From: an uncultured Oscillibacter sp.
Lineage (GTDB): Bacteria > Bacillota > Clostridia > Oscillospirales > Oscillospiraceae
Direction: 5' to 3'
Length of the DNA: 5,096 nucleotides
NCBI GenBank assembly: GCA_905233795.1
Contig: CAJOFP010000138.1
Coordinates: 1 to 5,096, forward strand
Shown here: positions 1 to 4,500 of the stretch, piece by piece
How the letters are laid out: every line of letters starts with the position of its first letter
How positions within the stretch are numbered: position 1 is the stretch's first letter
Position numbers and translations under genes: made by a program
The notes under the pieces: generated by a model
The model's input: only the letters and a program-made list of their open reading frames with translations
What the model was told of the DNA's origin: nothing
Databases searched by the model: none

Positions 1-1
1 G

Positions 2-127
2 ATCGCGGTCGTTTTCGCGGTTCGGAAATGCGTATTAAATCGCAAAAACGGCGGTTGTTCCTGTTCCGGCGGCTGTTCCAAATGCGGATGCTGTTCCGGG
101 GGCGGGAAATCGACGCGGAAAGCGTAA
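2..127 (+). CDS. FeoB-associated Cys-rich membrane protein, C-terminal part (5' truncated)
   Basis: The frame starting at base 2 is open from the window edge to TAA at 125-127 and gives 41 residues. It begins with a hydrophobic piece (IAVVFAV), then a basic linker (RKCVLNRKNGG), then a cysteine-rich tail with the pattern CxCxxxCxxCxCC (Cys 19, 21, 25, 28, 30, 31 of the visible part). A single N-terminal membrane helix, a basic linker and a Cys/Gly/Ser-rich end are the hallmarks of the small FeoB-associated Cys-rich membrane proteins (PF12669 type), which are encoded just downstream of feoB in many Clostridia. By family knowledge it is probably an accessory of ferrous iron uptake, with the Cys tail in the cytoplasm; its precise role is not established. 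The start and any feoB lie outside the window. The ending after the Cys cluster (GGGKSTRKA) is ordinary. The call rests on pattern recognition of a short peptide, but the Cys spacing is hard to explain as a chance reading. Confidence 0.8.
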   Translation: MAVVFAVRKCVLNRKNGGCSCSGGCSKCGCCSGGGKSTRKA

Positions 128-159
128 AATTTAAAAATTAAAATTAAAAATAAAATAAA

Positions 160-223
160 AAATCAAGAGCGCGGATTTTGGATCGGGAAAGCGAAAAATA
201 AAATCCGTCCGCGCTCTTGATTT
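160..223 (+). terminator. Long-stem intrinsic terminator after the Feo-associated gene
   Basis: A perfect 16-bp inverted repeat pairs 160-175 (AAATCAAGAGCGCGGA) with 208-223. The stem can continue with TTTT (176-179) against AAAA (200-203) across a 4-nt bulge, because TCCG is present twice in tandem at 204-211. The apical loop is about 20 nt. An A-rich tract precedes the stem and a T-rich tract (221-262) follows it, so it could stop transcription from either side. It sits 33 nt after the stop of the Feo-associated gene and separates that unit from the ecf operon promoter. Confidence 0.75.
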
Positions 224-299
224 ATATTATTTATATTATTTTTATTAATTATTTATATTATTGAATATAAATATTATATTTTTTATTATATTTTTATGA

Positions 300-328
300 T
301 TGTAATAGTAATTGATATTTGTTATAAT
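300..328 (+). promoter_or_regulatory. Sigma-A-type promoter for the ecfA2-ecfT-truA operon
   Basis: TTGTAA at 300-305 is followed by a 17-nt spacer and a perfect TATAAT at 323-328. The -10 box is preceded by TG one base away (TGtTATAAT, 320-328), an extended -10. Predicted transcription start is near 334-336. This falls downstream of the in-frame ATG at 296, so that ATG would not be on the transcript and cannot be the ecfA2 start. Chance matches are frequent in A/T-rich DNA, but the spacing and the extended -10 make this a good candidate. Confidence 0.6.
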
Positions 329-364
329 GCGATAATCCGTCTCGGAAAGGGGATTCGTGACAGC

Positions 365-1279
365 GTGGGAGCGATTTTACAGGTGCGGAACCTGAGGCAT
401 ATATATGGCGCGGGGACGCCGTTTGAACGCGAAGCCCTGCGGGATGTGAGTTTTGATGTGCAAGATGGCGAATTTCTGGGCATTATCGGTCATACCGGTT
501 CCGGGAAATCGACGTTGATTCAGCATTTGAACGGCTTATTGCGTCCGACTTCCGGGGAAATTTTGCTGAACGGCAAAAATATATGGGCGGAGCCGAAAAA
601 AATCCGGGATGTAAGATTCAAAGTCGGCTTGGTATTTCAATATCCTGAATATCAATTATTTGAAGAGACTGTTTATAAAGATATTGCGTTCGGTCCGAAA
701 AATATGGGCAAGACCGGCGCGGAACTGGATCGAATGGTGCGGGAAGCGGCGCGATTGACCGGCGTATTGGATGAGCATTTAAATAAATCGCCGTTTGAGT
801 TATCCGGCGGACAAAAACGCCGGGTCGAACCCACGGCGGGATTGGATCCAGCCGGACGTGATAATTTAATGGAAAATATTAAATATTATCATGAAATAAA
901 ACGCCGGACGATTTTATTAGTCAGCCACAGTATGGACGAAATCGCCCGGAACGCGGATCGCGTTTTGGTATTGAAATCGGCGGGCGTATTCATGCGGGGG
1001 ACGCCGCCGGAGGTATTCGCAAGAGGCCCGGAATTATTAAGCGCGGGTTTGGATGTCCCGATGGCGACGAGAATCGCAATCGCTTTGCGACAGCGCGGCG
1101 TGCCGGTGGACGCCGGAATTTATACGATAGACGCCTTGGCGCAGTCGCTTGAGAATTTAAAAAATTTAAAAAATTTAAAAATAAACGCGCCGGATAAATC
1201 GCCGGAGAGTTTAGAAATAAACGCGGCGGCGGTTTCACGGGAAAAATTAGATTTAAAAGGGGGCGGCGCGTCATGCTGA
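365..1279 (+). CDS. ecfA2: Energy-coupling factor ATPase EcfA2 with Walker B region deleted
   Basis: This is the ATP-hydrolysing subunit of an ECF-type (group II) vitamin/metal importer; EcfA2 normally pairs with EcfA1 and docks on EcfT at the inner face of the membrane. From GTG 365 (304 aa) one sees the A-loop Tyr14, Walker A GHTGSGKST (42-50), Q-loop FQYPEYQLFE (91-100), signature LSGGQKRR (146-153), D-loop TAGLDP (157-162) and H-loop His188. Walker B is missing: V154 is followed directly by EPTAGLDP, where the family has about 16 residues ending in the hydrophobic stretch plus Asp (junction at bases 826/827). The catalytic Glu (E155) remains. Start: GTG 365 gives the usual N-terminus (GAILQVRNLRHIY), has AAAGGGG at 346-352 (12-nt spacing, rather long), and lies after the promoter; ATG 296 would add 23 unrelated residues. 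The C-terminus (about residue 263 on) is an unusual low-complexity tail with an NLK repeat. The gene end overlaps ecfT. Family certain; ability to bind ATP normally is doubtful. Confidence 0.9.
   Translation: MGAILQVRNLRHIYGAGTPFEREALRDVSFDVQDGEFLGIIGHTGSGKSTLIQHLNGLLRPTSGEILLNGKNIWAEPKKIRDVRFKVGLVFQYPEYQLFEETVYKDIAFGPKNMGKTGAELDRMVREAARLTGVLDEHLNKSPFELSGGQKRRVEPTAGLDPAGRDNLMENIKYYHEIKRRTILLVSHSMDEIARNADRVLVLKSAGVFMRGTPPEVFARGPELLSAGLDVPMATRIAIALRQRGVPVDAGIYTIDALAQSLENLKNLKNLKINAPDKSPESLEINAAAVSREKLDLKGGGASC
1154..1180 (+). repeat. Three perfect copies of a 9-bp tandem repeat in ecfA2
   Basis: The unit AATTTAAAA occurs three times head to tail (1154-1162, 1163-1171, 1172-1180). Nine bases keep the frame, so it encodes NLKNLKNLK in the C-terminal tail of EcfA2. 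The repeat is A/T-only, like the intergenic DNA and unlike the rest of the gene. Replication slippage is the probable origin, and copy number may differ between strains. Confidence 0.95.
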
Positions 1280-2026
1280 AAGATATAACGCTTGGACAGT
1301 ATTTTCCCGGCGATACGGCGGCGCATAATTTCGGCGAAAGGCATATTGACATATGGCATTATGATTTTATGTCTGTTATTATGCGTGAAAATTTCTCAGG
1401 TAAAAATAAAAGCGATGATCCGGGGATTAAAGCCCGTTATGGCGATTTTAATATTTACGGCTGTATTAAATTTATTTTTCACGCCCGGCGAGAAAATTTT
1501 ATGGGAATTTGGATTTTTAAAAATATCGGATATTGGCATACAGACGGCTGTTTTTATGGTACTGCGCATATTATTATTAATCATGGGGACGTTTTTGATG
1601 ACGTATACGACAAGTCCCATCGCGCTGACGGACGGTCTGGAAAATTTATTGAATTTTTTGAAAAAAATTCACGCGCCGGTACATGAAATGGCAATGATGA
1701 TGTCTATCGCGCTGAGATTTATCCCGACTTTAATAGAGGAAACAGATAAAATTATGTCGGCGCAAAAGGCGCGGGGCGCGGATATGGAGAGCGGAAATAT
1801 TATGCAACGCGCTAAAGCCATGATTCCCATTTTAGTGCCGCTGTTTATCAGCGCGTTCCGCCGCGCCGATGAACTGGCGACGGCTATGGAATGCCGCTGT
1901 TATCACGGCGGAGAGGGTCGGACAAAATTGCATATATTAAAATACGCCCGCCGGGATTATACGGCGTTGACGCTGGGAATTTGCGTCTGTGTCGGCGTGT
2001 TTATTCTGGGAAGATTGAATTTATAA
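1273..2026 (+). pseudogene. ecfT: ECF transporter transmembrane subunit EcfT, frameshifted by an internal deletion
   Basis: EcfT is the membrane scaffold that links the EcfA ATPases to substrate-binding S components. ATG 1273 overlaps the ecfA2 stop (ATGCTGA) and has GGGGG at 1259-1263, 9 nt upstream, so coupled translation is likely. That frame gives the typical N-terminus MLKDITLGQYFPGDTAAH (to 1326) and then loses similarity. The +1 frame takes over from about 1328 (ISAKGILTYG) and carries the rest: GLKPV, TAVLNLFFTPG, the membrane segments, the first coupling motif ARG (1769-1777), a second motif read as CRC within MECRCYHGGEGRTK (1892-1900), and a final membrane segment up to TAA 2026. 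Roughly 18-20 residues are missing at the switch, covering the LDPR-type motif and the first membrane helix, and the loss is of 3n+2 bases. A start inside the second frame (TTG 1292) has no visible RBS. So no intact EcfT can be read here; natural decay or an assembly error are both possible. Confidence 0.85.
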
Positions 2027-2077
2027 TTTTATATAAATAATATAAATAATAAATCGCGTTGGAATCGGGGCGATTGC

Positions 2078-2899
2078 GTGACGGATGAAAATATAAAAAA
2101 TATCGCGTCAAAGAGCGAAAATAAGAAATATAAAAAAAATATCGCGTTAAAATTGATGTATCACGGCGGGGCGTATCACGGCTGGCAGGTTCAGAAAAAC
2201 GCCGTCACAGTCTGCGGGACGATTGAAAAGGCGCTGGCGAAAATCACGGGGGAACCGGCGCGTTTAACCGGCTGCGGACGGACGGACGCGGGCGTCCACG
2301 CGGAAAGATATGTCGCTAATTTTCATACGGATTGCGGGATTCCGTTGGAGCGTCTGCCCTTTGCGATTAATACCCATACGCCGGAAGATATTGCTGTTCT
2401 TGAGGCTTTGGAAGTCCCGGAGGATTTTAATTCGATTACGTCATGTATTAAAAAAGAATATAGTTATAGAATTTATAATTCCCGGATAAAAAATCCGTTT
2501 TATATCAATCGGGCTTATTTTTATCCCAAAAAATTAGATGAAAATTTATTGAATCAGGCGGCGGGGATGTTTGTGGGGACGCATGATTTCAAAGCCGTGC
2601 GATCCGTCGGGACGCCGGTGAAAAATACGGTCAGGACGGTATATTATTGTCAGGCGGAACGGCATGGGGATTTATTGGAATTGAAAATATGCGCCAACGG
2701 ATTTTTATATAACATGGTTCGGGCGATTACGGGGACGATTTTATACGCGGCGGAGGGAAAAATAAAGCCGGAAGATATTCCGGGAATTTTAGAACGCGGA
2801 GAGCGTACCGCCGCCGGACCGACGGTCCCGCCCGGCGGATTGTATTTAACAAGATTGTGGTACCCGGACGAGAGATTAAATAATTTTAATTTTATATAA
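2078..2899 (+). CDS. truA: tRNA pseudouridine(38-40) synthase TruA
   Basis: TruA converts uridines 38, 39 and 40 in the anticodon arm of tRNAs to pseudouridine, acting as a cytoplasmic homodimer without cofactor. The 273-aa product shows YHGWQ (33-37), the catalytic motif GCGRTDAGVHAE with Asp70, the KKEYSYRIYNS segment (125-135), GTHDF (167-171), NGFLYNMVR (207-215) and PPGGLYL (251-257). All expected blocks are present in order, so the gene appears intact. The start is GTG 2078, 51 nt after ecfT, with a weak G-rich RBS (GGGG 2067-2070, 7-nt spacing); no ATG exists before the conserved core. Compared with the family it has about 20 extra Lys/Asn-rich residues at the N-terminus and a tail of about 10 residues (DERLNNFNFI) after the usual LW-Y end; both extensions are encoded by A/T-rich DNA. 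Position after ecfT is the common arrangement in Bacillota and suggests co-transcription from the promoter at 300-328. Confidence 0.97.
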   Translation: MTDENIKNIASKSENKKYKKNIALKLMYHGGAYHGWQVQKNAVTVCGTIEKALAKITGEPARLTGCGRTDAGVHAERYVANFHTDCGIPLERLPFAINTHTPEDIAVLEALEVPEDFNSITSCIKKEYSYRIYNSRIKNPFYINRAYFYPKKLDENLLNQAAGMFVGTHDFKAVRSVGTPVKNTVRTVYYCQAERHGDLLELKICANGFLYNMVRAITGTILYAAEGKIKPEDIPGILERGERTAAGPTVPPGGLYLTRLWYPDERLNNFNFI

Positions 2900-2935
2900 T
2901 TTTAAAATTTAATAAAATTTAATCGAATTTTAAAA
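2900..2935 (+). repeat. A/T-only inverted repeat downstream of truA
   Basis: TTTTAAAATT (2900-2909) and AATTTTAAAA (2926-2935) form a perfect 10-bp inverted repeat with a 16-nt loop starting right after the truA stop. There is no GC pairing and no clean T-tract after it, so it is a poor intrinsic terminator. It may only reflect the extreme A/T content. Confidence 0.35.
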
Positions 2936-2956
2936 ATCACGCGGAAAAATCTGGGA

Positions 2957-2962
2957 TATAAT
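2957..2962 (+). promoter_or_regulatory. Possible -10 box upstream of the DUF5711-like gene
   Basis: A perfect TATAAT lies in the truA-DUF5711 gap, about 90 nt before the gene. No convincing -35 box is seen 16-18 nt upstream (the bases there are A-rich with a TCAC), and no extended -10 TG is present. In A/T-only surroundings such a hexamer is expected by chance fairly often, so this is only a candidate. Confidence 0.3.
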
Positions 2963-3004
2963 ATATTTTAATAATTCATAATATTAAAATAAAATATTTG
3001 ATTA

Positions 3005-3030
3005 TTTATTTATAAATATTTATAAATAAA
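3005..3030. repeat. 26-bp perfect A/T-only palindrome
   Basis: The bases on either side of the centre at 3017/3018 are complementary for 13 positions without interruption, ending at 3005 and 3030. It lies just before the ribosome binding site (3038-3042) of the DUF5711-like gene, in the expected 5' leader. It could be an operator, a leader hairpin, or a by-product of two-letter composition. Confidence 0.5.
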
Positions 3031-3053
3031 ATAAATTAAGGATGAGCGGCGCG

Positions 3054-4307
3054 ATGGCGGATGGTGAAAAAAACAGCGGAATAAATAATAATAACGCGAG
3101 AAATCAGCGCGGGAAACGGGCGGTTCGGTGGAATTTTCGGAAATCGCGGAATTTTATCGCCCGCCTCGCCGTGATGTTATGGCGCGAACCGGTTTCCCGG
3201 TCTGTGATAATTATTTTAATTTTATTGATTTTGACAGCCGCTTTGGGCGCTTATCGTGACGGCACGGGATTTGATGTCATGCGGCGGTTGATTCAATACG
3301 GCGGCAAATCGAATAAAGAGCCGTTATTTTCATATGAACAGTCGTCCAATACGCGTTATATGGCGCTTGGCGATTCGCTTGTGATTTTATCGGATACTTC
3401 ATTGAGATTGTTGGATCAGGACGGCAATATTTTATACGCCGGGGAAACGCGTATGAAAAATCCCGCGCTGTCAGGCGGCGGAAAACGGGTGGCCGCGTAT
3501 GATATAGGCGGCGCGGAATTATATGTTCTGGATGATTCAGGCGTGATATTGAATTTAACGGCGGACGCGAACGAGCCTTTTTTATCGGCGCGTCTGAATC
3601 GAAACGGCTGGCTTACGGTCACGGCGGGAAAACGGGGCTATCAGGGCGCGGCGATGGTGTATAATCATGATTTGAAATTAATTTACGAATATGACGCGTC
3701 GTCGCGTCCTCTCGCGGACGCGATTGTCACGGATGATAATAATTATCTGGCGGCTTTGACGCTGGGGCAGTCGGACGGGGATTTTACCAGCGATATAAAT
3801 TTATATCGCATAGGCGTGGAACAGGAAGTCCCGCAAGCGGAATATGAATATCAAATCCCGGACGCGCTGGCATTGGAATTAAATTTAAAAAATCAATATT
3901 TGACCGTTCCGGGCGATACCTGTCTTGCTTGGACGCGTCCCGGCGATGATGATATAATGATATATGATTATCAAGGCGCGTATCTGAGAGAATATAACTT
4001 GAATGGGGACGGATTCGCGGTTTTGTTGTTAAATCGCTATCAGTCGGGAAATCTGGGACGCGTGGTGAGCGTAAATCGCGCAGGGGAAGAAATCGGGTCT
4101 CTGGATGTCCGGGAAGAAATTCTGGGATTGTCCGCCGCCGGACGTTATATCGCGGTTTTATACGCGGATCGTCTGGAAATTTACAATCAATTCATGCGCC
4201 TTTACGCGACATTGCCGGACGCGGACAGTCTGCGCGGCATGATTATGCGTTCAGACGGCTCCGTATTGCTTTTAAGCGCGTCATCGGCCCGCCTGTTCCT
4301 GCCCTGA
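3054..4307 (+). CDS. DUF5711-like membrane-anchored protein, probable beta-propeller
   Basis: The 417-aa product has a Lys/Arg/Asn-rich cytoplasmic N-terminus, one strong membrane segment (VIIILILLILTAALGAY, about residues 51-67), and a long domain of about 350 residues made of short beta-strand-like repeats (LGDSLVILSDTSLRLLDQDG, GGAELYVLDDSG, YLAALTLGQ, GRYIAVLYADRLEIYN). This pattern suggests a propeller-like fold outside the membrane. The layout and the ending (AAGRYIAVLYADRLEIYN, then DGSVLLLSASSARLF) match my memory of DUF5711 proteins of Clostridia, whose function is unknown. No catalytic motif is visible. I prefer ATG 3054 because AAGGA (3038-3042) is 11 nt before it; ATG 3042 lies four codons earlier in frame but directly abuts the AAGG, leaving no spacing. 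It appears full length. It is followed by a CvpA gene, a pairing I believe recurs in Clostridia, which hints at an envelope role. Confidence 0.82.
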   Translation: MADGEKNSGINNNNARNQRGKRAVRWNFRKSRNFIARLAVMLWREPVSRSVIIILILLILTAALGAYRDGTGFDVMRRLIQYGGKSNKEPLFSYEQSSNTRYMALGDSLVILSDTSLRLLDQDGNILYAGETRMKNPALSGGGKRVAAYDIGGAELYVLDDSGVILNLTADANEPFLSARLNRNGWLTVTAGKRGYQGAAMVYNHDLKLIYEYDASSRPLADAIVTDDNNYLAALTLGQSDGDFTSDINLYRIGVEQEVPQAEYEYQIPDALALELNLKNQYLTVPGDTCLAWTRPGDDDIMIYDYQGAYLREYNLNGDGFAVLLLNRYQSGNLGRVVSVNRAGEEIGSLDVREEILGLSAAGRYIAVLYADRLEIYNQFMRLYATLPDADSLRGMIMRSDGSVLLLSASSARLFLP

Positions 4308-4390
4308 AAGCCGGATTTTTATTTTAATTTTTATTTATTTTATTTATTATTTTATTCACAGAAGATTTACAGGACAGACTTGAAAAACAG
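4308..4390 (+). other. Gap after the DUF5711-like gene with a T-rich tract
   Basis: A T-rich A/T-only run (4315-4356) begins 8 nt after the stop codon. Only a weak pairing precedes it (CGGC 4285-4288 with GCCG 4310-4313, loop of about 21 nt), so it might terminate transcription on the + strand but is not a convincing intrinsic terminator. The remaining bases (4357-4390) show no gene or recognisable element. Confidence 0.3.
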
Positions 4391-4419
4391 TGGACAATCG
4401 GCGCGGAAAATGTTATATT
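4391..4419 (+). promoter_or_regulatory. Probable sigma-A promoter for cvpA
   Basis: TGGACA (4391-4396) and TATATT (4414-4419) are separated by exactly 17 nt, and TG at 4411-4412 gives an extended -10 (TGtTATATT). Predicted start is near 4426, leaving a leader of about 75 nt. The extended -10 form is the same as in the ecfA2 promoter. It implies that cvpA can be transcribed separately from the gene before it. Confidence 0.55.
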
Positions 4420-4468
4420 AATATTATAAAATATTATAAATTATAAAAAATAAATAAAATAAATAAAA

Positions 4469-4491
4469 CTCAAGGGTTGAGAGAGAAAGGA
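4469..4491 (+). promoter_or_regulatory. Small leader hairpin and RBS of cvpA
   Basis: CTCAA (4469-4473) and TTGAG (4477-4481) form a 5-bp hairpin with a GGG loop. It ends 4 nt before the Shine-Dalgarno sequence AAAGGA (4486-4491), which is 9 nt from ATG 4501. The RBS is the clearest in the window and fixes the start. The hairpin is weak and its relevance is uncertain. Confidence 0.55.
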
Positions 4492-4500
4492 CGAACATAG

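Noticed and set aside
220..297. Replication origin or DnaA-box region in the A/T-rich gap
   Set aside because: No TTATCCACA-like boxes were seen, and similar A/T-only runs occur in every gap of the window.
329..364. Riboswitch controlling the ecf operon
   Set aside because: The predicted leader from the transcript start to GTG 365 is about 30 nt, too short for a known vitamin riboswitch.
1273..1350. Programmed ribosomal frameshift in ecfT
   Set aside because: No slippery heptamer or stimulatory stem is evident at the switch, and about 18-20 conserved residues are absent, so a frameshift alone would not give a normal EcfT.
990..1352. Reverse-strand open frame of 120 codons
   Set aside because: Antisense shadow of the ecfA2 tail and ecfT start, low-complexity product, no RBS and no recognisable domain.
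1120..1359. Reverse-strand open frame of 79 codons
   Set aside because: Overlaps the other antisense frame; its FKFFKFFKF stretch is simply the antisense of the 9-bp repeat.
1396..1620. Reverse-strand open frame of 74 codons
   Set aside because: Antisense of conserved EcfT coding sequence, without RBS or family resemblance.
1327..1686. Continuation of the ATG 1273 frame to a 137-aa product
   Set aside because: Only the first 18 residues are EcfT-like; the remainder is the out-of-frame reading of the true EcfT sequence.
3416..3622. Reverse-strand open frame of 68 codons
   Set aside because: Antisense shadow inside the DUF5711-like gene.
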